Assembly (NCBI RefSeq): GCF_044359855.1
Contig: NZ_CP132291.1
Span: 4,216,001-4,280,000 of the forward strand
Direction of reading: 5' to 3'
Source of the DNA: Rummeliibacillus pycnus_A
Lineage (GTDB): Bacteria; Bacillota; Bacilli; Bacillales_A; Planococcaceae
Length of the DNA stretch: 64,000 nucleotides
The notes beneath the pieces were generated by a model, which searched no databases, was not told the origin of the DNA, and saw only the letters and a program-made list of their open reading frames with translations. Position numbers and translations under genes: made by a program. Shown here piece by piece: positions 54,807 to 63,842 of this stretch; position 1 is the stretch's first letter; the number at the start of each line of letters is the position of its first letter.

Positions 54807-55211
54807 ATGGAGAAATTACCTAAAATATCGGAGGCTGAATTGGAAGTCATGAAAGTCCTTTGGGCAAGGCCACCCCAAACAGCGAATGAAATAATTGAAA
54901 AACTGGAGTCAACAACAGACTGGAAACCAAAGACCATTCGAACTCTTATTAACAGATTAGTTCAAAAAGAAGCAGTATCCTATCATCATGATAAAGGACG
55001 TTTGTATACGTATTTTCCTTTGGTCTCACAAGAAAGTTATCTACAAGTAGAAACAAAATCATTACTAAAGCGATTTTATGGTGCTGCCTTTAAACCTTTA
55101 CTTGTAAATTTTTTAAAAGAAGAAAAGTTATCTTCCGAAGACATTAACGAACTTAAACGAATTTTAGATGAAAAGAGTAAGGAAATCCAGAGGAAGGATA
55201 AGAAAAAATGA
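54807..55211 (+). CDS. BlaI/MecI-family transcriptional repressor
   Basis: A 134-residue winged-helix repressor that dimerises and is inactivated by proteolysis in the classical system. Family features are ISEAELEVMKVLWARPPQTA, the DNA-binding WKPKTIRTLINRLVQKEAV, and YHHDKGRLYTYFPLVSQE. GGGGGG lies upstream and two perfect operators sit in the promoter. It overlaps the protease/sensor gene by four bases (ATGA). Without a beta-lactamase gene nearby, the inducing signal and targets may differ from those of the beta-lactam system. Confidence 0.95.
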   Translation: MEKLPKISEAELEVMKVLWARPPQTANEIIEKLESTTDWKPKTIRTLINRLVQKEAVSYHHDKGRLYTYFPLVSQESYLQVETKSLLKRFYGAAFKPLLVNFLKEEKLSSEDINELKRILDEKSKEIQRKDKKK

Positions 55212-56521
55212 CCGATATTTTTGTATACTATCTACCTCAGTTTTTTGATTGGGTACTAAAAACGTCCATTATGGCCAGCATAGCAGTGGGACTGATATTA
55301 ATAGTTAAAACACTCTTGAGAAACAAACTAACATCAAGATGGAACTACTTACTGTGGATGATATTAATAGTCAGATTACTACTTCCTTGGTCCCCGGATA
55401 GTTCATTTAGTATTTATTCAATCTTATCGTATGGTTATAAAACAATCATTTCATTTCAAACCCAACCAGAGGATAATTTAAATAAAGAACGTATTCATGT
55501 AACGACAGCTATACATAGCAATAAAAACATGGAGAAGGAACACTATGCTGCTGTTTCGCAACAAAAAATGGCCAAAGAAAGTAACGATATTATAAGTAAT
55601 AAAGCAATAGTCAGTGATGAGAAGCAAAAGAACACACCTATTTCCTTTCATACTATTATTTTATACATTTGGTTAATAGGAGTTTTTGCATTAAGCCTTA
55701 CAACGTATTGTATTAATCGCCGATTATACAACTTCATAAAAAAACAACCTGTTATTACGGATAAGAGAATTACAGACATTTTTGAGAACTGTAAAAAAAC
55801 TATGTCTGTTCAAAATAGTATCCCAATAGTTTTAGCTGGTAAAATATCAAGTCCAACAGTACTAGGATTTTTTCGTCCAAGAGTATTGCTTTCAAGAGAG
55901 CTAATTAATCAGCTCACTGATCCACAACTACGACATATTTTTTACCATGAATTAGCCCACATTAAAAGGAGAGATGTTGGAGTAAATTGGATTATGCATA
56001 GTTTACTTATCATTAATTGGTTTAACCCAATTCTTTGGTTTGCATACTTTTGCATGAGGGATGACCAGGAACTTGCATGTGATGCATATGCCCTCACGTT
56101 TATGGAGGAAGAGGAAAAAATCTCGTATGGCCATACGATTATCAGTCTTTTAGAACACTTCTCAAATTTTTATCAAGCACCCGGTTTGGCAAATTTAAGT
56201 AGAAATAAAAAAAATATAAAGAGGAGAATTTTTATGATAAAAAAATTCCAAAAGAAGTCGCATAAAGGGTCTGCAATTAGCGTTATTGCTGTTATTGCCG
56301 TTTCATCGTTAACCTTACTAAATGCACATGCAGATGGGTCAAATGGAAAGACGAAAGAACAAACATCCTCAGAAAAGGTAGCAACGAATGAAATCAAAAA
56401 AGAAAAATTCAAAATTCATATTACAGCAGAGGAACAAAATATGATAGAGAACTCAAATGTTCAATCAGGATTTTTTCAACAAGAAAATGGAACAGGCTTC
56501 TTTTTTTATAAAAGTAAATAA
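55208..56521 (+). CDS. BlaR1-type M56 membrane metalloprotease lacking the penicillin-sensor domain
   Basis: A 437-residue membrane protease expected to trigger BlaI cleavage. There are four membrane helices in the N-terminal part (for example IMASIAVGLILIVKTLL, YLLWMILIVRLLLPW). The zinc motif is H247-E-L-A-H in FYHELAHIKRRD, with DDQELACDAYAL providing the third ligand. After the last helix (ISVIAVIAVSSLTLL) only ~70 residues remain, rich in Lys/Glu/Ser, ending GFFFYKSK. Full BlaR1 continues with a ~250-residue beta-lactam-binding domain that is missing here, so the signal is sensed differently. Confidence 0.9.
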   Translation: MTDIFVYYLPQFFDWVLKTSIMASIAVGLILIVKTLLRNKLTSRWNYLLWMILIVRLLLPWSPDSSFSIYSILSYGYKTIISFQTQPEDNLNKERIHVTTAIHSNKNMEKEHYAAVSQQKMAKESNDIISNKAIVSDEKQKNTPISFHTIILYIWLIGVFALSLTTYCINRRLYNFIKKQPVITDKRITDIFENCKKTMSVQNSIPIVLAGKISSPTVLGFFRPRVLLSRELINQLTDPQLRHIFYHELAHIKRRDVGVNWIMHSLLIINWFNPILWFAYFCMRDDQELACDAYALTFMEEEEKISYGHTIISLLEHFSNFYQAPGLANLSRNKKNIKRRIFMIKKFQKKSHKGSAISVIAVIAVSSLTLLNAHADGSNGKTKEQTSSEKVATNEIKKEKFKIHITAEEQNMIENSNVQSGFFQQENGTGFFFYKSK

Positions 56522-56802
56522 TTAGTTTGGTTTGGGTGTAGGAGGACAAAACACTTATCGAGATTTGCATCCTTCTTTTTATAATTTAATGGATTTTCCG
56601 CAATCGGGCGCGTTTCTCTAAGCAATGCGTCTGTTTTCATTTAAGTCACATATTATTGAACAACAACTAGATATCTAGGTTCAAGCTCCGATGAGAATAT
56701 GAAATTTTGTACTTAAAGTAACTAGCAGTTTAGTTGAAGGCTGATATAATATTGCAACAGTCGATTCAATAGAACACATAAAATGAGAAAAAGGAGAGGG
56801 AA

Positions 56803-57270
56803 ATGAAAAGGTTTATAAAGATTGTTTTAAGCATTAGTTTTATTTTTTATTTACTCGCATTGGTAGTTCTATTATTCTTTGGGGGGGCAAGAGGTTATAT
56901 ATGGACAGATTTGACTTTGATTGAATATATGAAGAGGTCTTCTAATTTTGTTCCATTTAAAACTATAAGTACATATATAAAGGCAATTTATAGAGGAAGT
57001 ATGAATATTGATATACCTATAAAAAACCTTGTTGGTAATTTTATTATGTTTTTGCCAATGGGTATCTATCTGCCTTACTTTATAAAAAAATTAAACAAAG
57101 TAAGTGTATTTTCAATTGCAATGATTATATTGTTATTCGTTATTGAAGTAATACAATTGGTTACAAAAAGAGGAAGTTTTGATATTGATGATTTTATACT
57201 TAATATGTTGGGATCTTTGATAGGATTCGGAGTTTGGAAAATGAAGGTTGTTCAGAAGTTGCTGAAATAG
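56803..57270 (+). CDS. VanZ-family membrane protein
   Basis: A 155-residue protein with four or five helices. The central segment NLVGNFIMFLPMGIYLPYF and the later VIEVIQLVTKRGSFDIDDFILNM are the VanZ hallmark (NxxxFxPxG and the DIDDxxxN motif). VanZ proteins are associated with low-level teicoplanin resistance and lipid or glycopeptide handling, but most are of unknown role. AAAGGAGAG lies before the ATG. It follows the BlaI/M56 pair by ~280 bases, so it might be a target of that regulator, though I see no operator copy before it. Confidence 0.9.
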   Translation: MKRFIKIVLSISFIFYLLALVVLLFFGGARGYIWTDLTLIEYMKRSSNFVPFKTISTYIKAIYRGSMNIDIPIKNLVGNFIMFLPMGIYLPYFIKKLNKVSVFSIAMIILLFVIEVIQLVTKRGSFDIDDFILNMLGSLIGFGVWKMKVVQKLLK

Positions 57271-57392
57271 CCCTTTTGGGAGATTGTTCATTTAAAGTTA
57301 AAAAGTTTGTAAACGGTTGTACTTAGACTAACGGGGTTAATTTAGCGAAAGAAGATTTAAGATTGAAATCATGTTTTAGTTATTCCATTAAA

Positions 57393-57430
57393 AGGCGCTA
57401 TCCTTGAATATTAGGATTAGTGCTTTTTTC
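57393..57430. terminator. Terminator after the VanZ gene
   Basis: GCGCTATCCT pairs with AGGATTAGTGC (one bulge), then TTTTTT. Confidence 0.75.
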
Positions 57431-57537
57431 ATTTAAGGGCCAATTATCGAAATAGATATTTCGAAATATTTAGATGTTTTTGCTAATCTTAATATGATGA
57501 TTGTTGTTAAGTAATCTTAGAAGGAGGAACATTTAAA

Positions 57538-57986
57538 ATGATAAAAAAACTCTATGAAACTCATTTGGAAGTAAAGGATTTAAAAGTTGCTATCAATTTT
57601 TATCAAGATAAGTTAGAACTTGAATTAGGATATGCAACAGAAAAAAACGCCTTTTTTGGATTGGAGAACCAGGCTACCAAATGCTAGGTTTATGGTTGGT
57701 GCCAGTTTCAAGTGAAATCGAAAAAAGGCACTTTGCTTTTGAAGTAGAGTTTGAATTCTTGATTCATTCCATTCAATGGTTGCAAGATCAAGGAATTGAG
57801 GTTATTGGAAGTCAGGGAAAAGGCAACGAGGAACCGATTGTTCAAGCATGGATGCCAGCTGCCAGTATTTATTTTTTAGATCCAGATGGGAATAAATTAG
57901 AATTCATTTCCATGCTGAATGATGAACCAAGAGAATTAGATTTTGTCCCTTATTTAAGCGAGTGGAATAAATTGTCAAATTCTTAA
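57538..57986 (+). pseudogene. VOC (glyoxalase/bleomycin-resistance-fold) protein, frameshifted
   Basis: AAGGAGGA and an ATG start a typical VOC N-terminus (YETHLEVKDLKVAINFYQDKL). The frame breaks near 57652-57658 and stops at TAG 57685. A second frame then continues GYQMLGLWLVP... to 57986 with the C-terminal VOC motif YFLDPDGNKLEFISML. One extra T in the run of six T (57652-57657) would restore AFFWIGEPGYQ. So this is one gene with a one-base loss in a homopolymer, giving a nonfunctional product unless the run is variable or misread. Metal-ligand residues H10 and E (in LEFIS) are intact. Confidence 0.85.
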
Positions 57987-58511
57987 ACAGGTTTATAGAT
58001 AGACAACCGTCTAAGTAAATCTGATTGGATATAAATATTTTCAACTATAGCAGGTGAACTACTTATTGTTCTTCAACAATCGGGCGTTTTCCTGTAGTAT
58101 GGAAAGGGGTCTTTTTTCTTGTATTTGAAGGGTTACCATGGATCGGATATTTTGCTATTGTTTAAGATTTTGAAAATCCTCGTATGAAAAAGATTCTCCA
58201 TAGGAATGCTTTCTACCAATGGCTATATTAAGGTGCAACTATCAGAAGAAGACATCAATGATTTAAAAGACCTAAGCCAGAGTATTCTTGGTATAGAACT
58301 AGATGAAGTATACCTCATAATGTGAACAAATATAGACTCTTTTTTGTTTATGTGAGTTTCCCAAGCAAAGTAAAATTAAGTAGTATAAGTGTATGGCCAT
58401 CTGACCACCCCAAAGAAGAGTTCTTAGTGACACTTTCGGAAAACACTCGCCTAAATAAAAATATATGAAAAACAAAAAAACTGCGCAAATTTTGCACAGC
58501 TTTTTCATATG
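57987..58511. other. Decayed interval with a short ORF
   Basis: A 39-codon frame at 58206-58325 (with VQLSEEDINDLKDLSQSI) looks protein-like but has no proper ribosome site. It may be a remnant. A terminator for the C69 gene closes the interval. Confidence 0.3.
58482..58507 (-). terminator. Terminator of the C69 peptidase gene
   Basis: On the minus strand CTGTGC-AAAATTT-GCGCAG followed by TTTTTTTG. Confidence 0.75.
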
Positions 58512-59921
58512 TTAATCATTTAATGAAAAGTTTAGTTTCATCCTCTTCGTACCAACGCCAACCATGTCGCCTAATAACTTATTCGTGTTTTTAAAACAAA
58601 TATCAGCGAATTGTTCATTCACTTGTTCTAAATAAGTTTGAATATCAGCTTGTTTCATTGCTTCTTTATCTGCGTTCATTTGAACGTTGCGGCAACTTGC
58701 AACGGTATTTTGTTCAAATGCACGTTGGAAATCGCTATAAAGATTGAAATCCGTATCGCCAAGTAAAGCGATAGTGTGGCTTAACCAATGGATTTTGCTA
58801 ATATCGAACGTCGCTGTCGTATCGCGGTAGCATGCAGGAGTATCCGTTACATTCGCATAAAATGGCACAACAGAGTTAAATGTATTTGGTCCAAATGCTA
58901 ACCAATGCACGCCTGCAATTTCAGCAGGTACATCGTTACGAATTTGTAAAATATGCGATTCTTGGTTGCGGTTAATGCCGATTGTGCGATAGATGCTCTT
59001 CGATTTTTCATCACCTTCACCGTAAGGGTCAAAAGGTGTGTTTTGGAAGTGTGAGCTTAATGCCCATTTTACATCTTCTACAGTGATTTTGCGATTTGCC
59101 CGACATATAAATGGCAGATCATGATCCATCGATTGTTGTTCAATTTCTGGATTAAAGAATTTTTGAACATACCATGCGCGTGGGTTGTTATAACGTGTAT
59201 CTTTTACAGATGCACTGCCAAAGATGTGGCGTAAGTTCACTTGATCTGTATCTGGATTTAAGTGGTATTTTTCGATTAACTCTGGTAAATCCTCTGAGTA
59301 AAGTGTATCAGGAGACTCAAAATCAAAATAATCGATGTTGAAGCGGTTCGGTGCAATGACATATGCATCATCTGGAATACGAATCGCTGCCCAGTGATGA
59401 CCACCGATTGTTTCGAAATACCAGATTTCGTCTTTATCTGAGAACGCTACACCATTTGATTCGTATGTACCGTACTTTTCTAAAATTTCACCTAAACGAA
59501 GTACACCTTCTCTTGCAGAACGAATGTAAGGTAGAGCGATCGTTAACATATCTTCTTCGCCAATTCCACTTTTAACGAGTGGGTCAACACCTAAAATACG
59601 TGAATTTGTGGTAATCGTTTCCGTTGCTGTCATCGCCACATTTTCACTATTGATGCCTGATTCTCCCCAAATCCCACATTCATCACTTGCATCTGGAGTT
59701 GATGTATAGCGCAAAGGATTTTCAGGGAGCTCGATTTCAAACGTACTTTGAACAGATTTATAAATTTTTGGTTGATCTTCTGGATTCATGACAACAAATC
59801 GTTGTGGATTAGACGCAGCACTACCACTATCTTCGTTTCGCGCAATCATTGTAGAGCCGTCAATCGAAGCTTTTTTTCCAACTAAAAGTGTTGTACAAGA
59901 ACCTGTCTTTTGTATCATCAT
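58512..59921 (-). CDS. C69-family dipeptidase (PepD-like)
   Basis: A cytoplasmic N-terminal-nucleophile peptidase of about 469 residues that hydrolyses dipeptides. The nucleophile is a Cys near the start (MMIQKTGSCTTLLVGKKAS), exposed by removing the first eight residues. SIDGSTMIARNEDSG and DECGIWGESGINSENVAM are family motifs, and GVAFSDKDEIWYFETIGGHHW is another. I use the ATG at 59921, with GGTGA eight bases away. The frame extends to 59963, but those residues are not family-like. The gene is monocistronic. Confidence 0.92.
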   Translation of the reverse strand: MMIQKTGSCTTLLVGKKASIDGSTMIARNEDSGSAASNPQRFVVMNPEDQPKIYKSVQSTFEIELPENPLRYTSTPDASDECGIWGESGINSENVAMTATETITTNSRILGVDPLVKSGIGEEDMLTIALPYIRSAREGVLRLGEILEKYGTYESNGVAFSDKDEIWYFETIGGHHWAAIRIPDDAYVIAPNRFNIDYFDFESPDTLYSEDLPELIEKYHLNPDTDQVNLRHIFGSASVKDTRYNNPRAWYVQKFFNPEIEQQSMDHDLPFICRANRKITVEDVKWALSSHFQNTPFDPYGEGDEKSKSIYRTIGINRNQESHILQIRNDVPAEIAGVHWLAFGPNTFNSVVPFYANVTDTPACYRDTTATFDISKIHWLSHTIALLGDTDFNLYSDFQRAFEQNTVASCRNVQMNADKEAMKQADIQTYLEQVNEQFADICFKNTNKLLGDMVGVGTKRMKLNFSLND

Positions 59922-60252
59922 TACATAATTCACCAATCTTTTACTATAAGATATAAATTGCATTTAAAATTATATCATAGAGTGGGAAATATGACTTTAA
60001 ACGGCTTGTTGCAGGGGATATTTTTGTTTTGCTGGTGTAACAGATTACGGTTCTAAATTTATATGAGATTTAGGAAATAATAATTCGCAATTAGTATGCT
60101 AAACAAAATAGAAAAGAGCTATCTGAATTACCTTCTACTAAGGCTAAGCAAGTAACTGGGAAATTGATGGTGTAACTTATGTTTTAGGAATTAATAAAGG
60201 ACATTTGCATCAATTATATCCGAGAACTAAATAGAGTAAGGGGGATGAATAA
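59922..60252. pseudogene. C-terminal tail of a decayed polymorphic toxin, frameshifted
   Basis: Near 60108-60233 two frames read KELSELPSTKAKQVTG and then NWEIDGVTYVLGINKGHLHQ with LYPRTK and a stop; a frameshift lies around 60155. The second part resembles the C-terminus of secreted nuclease-type toxin domains that end in an H-x-L-Y-P pattern. It lies 20 bases upstream of the immunity-like gene. No complete toxin is present. Strand is plus; the boundaries are approximate. Confidence 0.45.
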
Positions 60253-60735
60253 ATGAAAATAGAAACATACATTTTACTGGAAGATAAGGATAATTGCGTT
60301 CCTTTGGTTAAACAAGATGAAATAAAGCGTTTTACAGATAGTAAAGAGGATTTAATTGTAGAAGATTTATTGATATTAGATGGAACAATTACGTTTAAAC
60401 ACAAAAATGAAAGTATAGCAGATTTCGAAAATTTAGACAGTATTAATACACTTTGGCATTACTATACGAATGCTCTTTTTGATTTTTTAGATGAAGGATA
60501 CGGGCAGGTTTATTATCCCGATTTGCCATTAGAAATTATGTTGGAAAAGAAATCAAAAAAGGAATTAATATTATCTTTAGAAGATCAAATTTTAGTGTGT
60601 GATATAGATATTTTTTTAAAAGAATTTTATAAAGCAGGTACTGAATTTATTGAATTAAGAAATTTTATTACAGATGGTAAATATGATGATGATTTTAAAA
60701 AAAGTATAAAGAAATTAAAAAAATATATCGATTGA
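60253..60735 (+). CDS. Uncharacterised acidic protein, possible immunity protein
   Basis: A 160-residue soluble, acidic protein (MKIETYILLEDKDNCVPLV at the start, KKSIKKLKKYID at the end). I recognise no family. Its size, acidity and position directly after what looks like a toxin C-terminus suggest an immunity protein of a polymorphic toxin pair, now orphaned. GTAAGGGGG lies before the ATG. Alternatives: a YxiG/SUKH-like protein or an unrelated orphan. Confidence 0.55.
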   Translation: MKIETYILLEDKDNCVPLVKQDEIKRFTDSKEDLIVEDLLILDGTITFKHKNESIADFENLDSINTLWHYYTNALFDFLDEGYGQVYYPDLPLEIMLEKKSKKELILSLEDQILVCDIDIFLKEFYKAGTEFIELRNFITDGKYDDDFKKSIKKLKKYID

Positions 60736-60784
60736 AATTTTAATTAGTTTTGGTAAGTGTCAACGATAAGCGAAGAACGAATTT

Positions 60785-60903
60785 GAGAGTTTATTCGCTC
60801 TTTAAAGGGGTTTATTCTCTCTTCCAACAGATTTATTCGCTCCATCTAGTGCTTTATTCGCTCTTTTTGGAATTGTATTCGCTCTCTTAGCATTTTAAGT
60901 CCT
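60785..60903. repeat. 21-bp periodic TTTATTCGCT repeat, copy 2
   Basis: Same 119-bp length and five-unit layout as at 48590-48708, with scattered base changes (second unit TTTATTCTCT). Direct orientation relative to copy 1. Confidence 0.85.
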
Positions 60904-61064
60904 CGTAAAATGTCTCTTAACCATTCTGATTTGTGTAATACGAAAATTCAAACACAAATTTTCGAGTAAAAAGAAGAACTATAATCTATTGAAACTTTAT
61001 CAATTGCAGGAATAAGGATAATTTGTAATGCATAATAATTGCTTAATTATTTAGGAGGAAAAAA

Positions 61065-61901
61065 ATGCGTTCAGAAAAAGAAATGATGGAATTGATATTA
61101 CGAGTTGCCGAGAAAGATGAGAGAGTACGAGCTGTTGCAATGAATGGTTCCCGAACAAATTTTAATGTACCTAAAGATACTTTCAGAGATTATGATATTG
61201 TTTATCTTGTGACTGACTTTCAATCGTTTCTAATCAAACCTGATTGGGTAAATGTTTTTGGGAAAAGAATAATAATGCAAACACCAGAAGATATGGCAAT
61301 GTTTCCACCTGAATTGGGTGGGAGATTCACCTATCTAATGTTATTTGAGGATGGAAATAGAATTGATTTAATGTTGATTCCGATTGAGGAAAAAGATATT
61401 TATTGTTCTGAAGATGGATTAACAGTAATTTTATTGGATAAAGATGGGAACATGCCTAAGCTTTCTGAACCAACAGATAAAGCTTACTGGGTAAAAAAAC
61501 CTTCTGCTGAATTTTTTGCGGATTGCTGTAATGAATTTTGGTGGGTATCAACTTATGTAGCAAAAGGGTTATGGAGACAAGAAATACTTTACGCTTATGA
61601 CCATTTAAATAGTGTAAGAGAAATGTTACTAAAAATGCTTGAGTGGAAAGTTGGTATAGAAACCAATTTTTCATTAAGTGTAGGAAAAAACAGCAAATAC
61701 CTAAAGTGCTACCTTGATAACGACATTTGGGAAAGATTGATGAAAACATATCCTAATGGAGATTACGAACAAGTTTGGAATTCGTTATTTGAAACAATTG
61801 ACTTGTTTGAGCAAGTAGCTATTGTAGTAGCTAGTATCCTCGAATATCAATACCCTTCTGAAGATGCGAATAAGGTAAAACAATACCTTACTAAAAATTA
61901 A
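61065..61901 (+). CDS. Aminoglycoside 6-adenylyltransferase-like (ANT(6)/AadK family)
   Basis: A 278-residue nucleotidyltransferase of the ANT(6) family, which in known members adenylates streptomycin. The signature is MNGSRTN, with KDTFRDYDIVYLV containing the metal-binding aspartates. YLMLFEDGNRIDLMLIPIE provides the third acidic residue. The C-terminal helical half includes FWWVSTYVAKGLWRQEIL and is also typical. AGGAGG lies before the ATG. It is chromosomal, like B. subtilis aadK; whether it gives resistance cannot be read from sequence. Confidence 0.9.
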   Translation: MRSEKEMMELILRVAEKDERVRAVAMNGSRTNFNVPKDTFRDYDIVYLVTDFQSFLIKPDWVNVFGKRIIMQTPEDMAMFPPELGGRFTYLMLFEDGNRIDLMLIPIEEKDIYCSEDGLTVILLDKDGNMPKLSEPTDKAYWVKKPSAEFFADCCNEFWWVSTYVAKGLWRQEILYAYDHLNSVREMLLKMLEWKVGIETNFSLSVGKNSKYLKCYLDNDIWERLMKTYPNGDYEQVWNSLFETIDLFEQVAIVVASILEYQYPSEDANKVKQYLTKN

Positions 61902-62157
61902 ACTCAATATTTGTGAAGGTATATACTTGGTGTGTATTAGTAAAAAGGGCAATGTCATATAGATGTTATCCTTTATCATTTAAAAGCACTTTTGGTAAAA
62001 CTCTTCTCTAAGTCTCTATTGATATTTTTACTAATGGTGCAGTTTAGTTGAATAAACAGATAAAAATGAATGATTATTATGTAGGAAGGATTTCTTTTTC
62101 TATTTGCAGAATTAATCAGTGAAAAAGATAAATATTATTTTAAAGGATGACTGTATT

Positions 62158-62469
62158 TTGATAAAGAAATTTGGTTTGATATTTATATTTCTATTATGCT
62201 GCTTTTTAATATTTAAATATACAGAGAGTGAAGTAAAAGCAACTTTTACAGGAGTCATTGAAGAGATAAATGGACAGACTGCCATAGTCTATGTAACTGA
62301 AGAAGACGATAAAGATAATGTAGTTTCAGGAATAATTTATGTAAATCTTGCGAAGAATCCCGACGTAACATTTCAGGTTGGTGATAAGGTAAAAGTCGGT
62401 TATGATGGTACGATACGAGATACAGCACCAATTGGTATTACTACACTTACTATAGAATTAGTTCAGTAA
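62158..62469 (+). CDS. Small exported/anchored OB-fold-like protein (DUF3221-like)
   Basis: A 103-residue protein with an N-terminal hydrophobic segment (FGLIFIFLLCCFLIF), then a beta-rich domain with TGVIEEINGQTAIVYVTEE and FQVGDKVKVGYDGTI, close to the pattern of small Bacillus DUF3221 proteins. I prefer the TTG at 62158 (AAAGGATGA upstream); the GTG at 62119 has no site. The two Cys do not form a clear lipobox. Function unknown. Confidence 0.65.
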   Translation: MIKKFGLIFIFLLCCFLIFKYTESEVKATFTGVIEEINGQTAIVYVTEEDDKDNVVSGIIYVNLAKNPDVTFQVGDKVKVGYDGTIRDTAPIGITTLTIELVQ

Positions 62470-62636
62470 TGTCTAATAGAGATGTTGACTAATGTAGCGT
62501 TGTTGCTTTGTAATAATGTTTCATAATTTAAAGATTGTGAAATAATGTACTTAAACTTACTGGGGGCATTAGTTGAACAAGAGCTACAAAAAAAATAATC
62601 CAACTTATTCATAAAAACTGTATATTAAATTACCGA

Positions 62637-62684
62637 AAAAGAAAGCATTTTGATCAATCTTTGTTCAATGTGCTTTCTTTTAAC
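62637..62684. terminator. Terminator after the DUF3221-like gene
   Basis: AAAGAAAGCA pairs with TGCTTTCTTT across a 22-base loop; bidirectional A/T tracts. Confidence 0.75.
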
Positions 62685-62733
62685 TTATTATAAAAAATGG
62701 CTTTTAGAATTTCTTTTTATCGAACTTTATTCT

Positions 62734-62818
62734 GTTCTGTATACAGCACTCAACGAGATTGAGATGACCAACTATCCATGTGTTCATTCTCGATGCGTCT
62801 TAGAGCGCTGTACAGAAC
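62734..62818. repeat. Imperfect inverted repeat of unknown role
   Basis: GTTCTGTATACAGC at 62734-62747 faces GCTGTACAGAAC at 62807-62818. The intervening sequence is non-coding. It could be an RNA stem or a vestigial element end. Confidence 0.45.
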
Positions 62819-62915
62819 TCGAATGACAGCAGATGGAGCATTGCCATATGTACACAGTTCAGCACAAGAGGCTTTCACAATGCCATGCTGACCACTCGAT
62901 TGAAGGTTTGTTAAG

Positions 62916-63113
62916 TTAAGTTATGACTTTGAACGCAAAGTACATTCCAACTAGGATGGCTAACGTAATAAAAGGCTTGAATACCCACTGTGGGGCTTTA
63001 ATAATTTTCAAAACCAACCCTATAGCAACACCTGCTACAAGCATAATTATTAGAATAAGTGCTAATTGAATTGCCATGGTATTTATTACTGAATTATTTA
63101 TAAAAAAATCCAT
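62916..63113 (-). CDS. Small two-helix membrane protein
   Basis: A 65-residue protein, mostly hydrophobic: IQLALILIIMLVAGVAIGLV and PFITLAILVGMYFAF, joined by a short basic loop (KIIKAPQWVFK). GAAGGAGGAA lies before the ATG, a strong ribosome site, which supports translation. Family unknown. Confidence 0.75.
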   Translation of the reverse strand: MDFFINNSVINTMAIQLALILIIMLVAGVAIGLVLKIIKAPQWVFKPFITLAILVGMYFAFKVIT

Positions 63114-63648
63114 TCTCTTTTTCCTCCTTCTTTACTTGTAATTGTAAATGAAGAAGTAAGTGATAGCATAGAATATTTTTGGTATTAGTAGGATTTGTGT
63201 AACTTAATCGTTTGACCGTTTTTCGTAGCGATACGATAAGGTCTTAACAGATTCAACTTTGAGTTAGCTTACTATAACCTTTCGTATCAAACTCTTAAGA
63301 GCGCATAACAAGCCTGTTAGAGTCGATAATGAAGTGAAGGGAGCATTTCACAGGTTTTTTAATCGTGAGTAGAGGGAGATATAAAAAAGACATGCATTAA
63401 TTTAATAACATAGGTAATAAAGGGATTTATTTTGGTCAAAATTAGTGATTTTAAAATGAATCAGCAAATTCAAGGTCGTAAAGATAAGTATAATGAATAT
63501 CATTTGGCGATGAATTATTTTACTAAGTTTTTAATGTTTTTGCAGATATATGCAAGGTTAGCAGTACAATAATAAAGTAATTAGGTTTACTTCAGCAAAA
63601 TAAGGTATAATAGATTCTCTTTAAAGACAAGAAAAGTAGGTGAATAAA
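63114..63648. other. Gene-poor interval
   Basis: A 46-codon TTG frame at 63432-63572 (starting VKISDFKMNQQIQ) resembles the first residues of some nuclease/OB-fold proteins, then loses sense; a fragment at best. Nothing else recognised. Confidence 0.25.
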
Positions 63649-63798
63649 GTGGGGAAATATCAATTGGATACCAAAGGTCAGGCAGCTGTGACAAAGTATC
63701 ATGAAAAACACAAGCCCGCCAAATTTGATAAAAAGCAGCAACTTGAAAAAATACGAGCGGAGTATTTGAAAAAAAAGCAAGAACAAACAGATAAATAA
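63649..63798 (+). CDS. Small lysine-rich protein, 49 residues
   Basis: Starts with GTG, with AGTAGGTGA upstream, and encodes a charged, helical protein (MGKYQLDTKGQAAVTKYH at the start, then KKQQLEKIRAEYLKKKQEQ). It is followed at once by a good terminator, and its codons are all sensible. I recognise no family. It could bind nucleic acid, given about a quarter lysine. Confidence 0.65.
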   Translation: MGKYQLDTKGQAAVTKYHEKHKPAKFDKKQQLEKIRAEYLKKKQEQTDK

Positions 63799-63808
63799 TA
63801 TGAATGAA

Positions 63809-63842
63809 AACATAGGAAGATTAAAATCTCCCTATGTTTTTC
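63809..63842. terminator. Terminator after the lysine-rich small gene
   Basis: AACATAGG-AGAT pairs with ATCT-CCTATGTT around a short loop, then TTTCTT. Confidence 0.85.

Noticed and set aside
63592..63813. Leftward 73-codon Phe/Leu-rich frame
   Set aside because: Reverse shadow of the lysine-rich gene at 63649, whose AAA codons read as Phe on the other strand.
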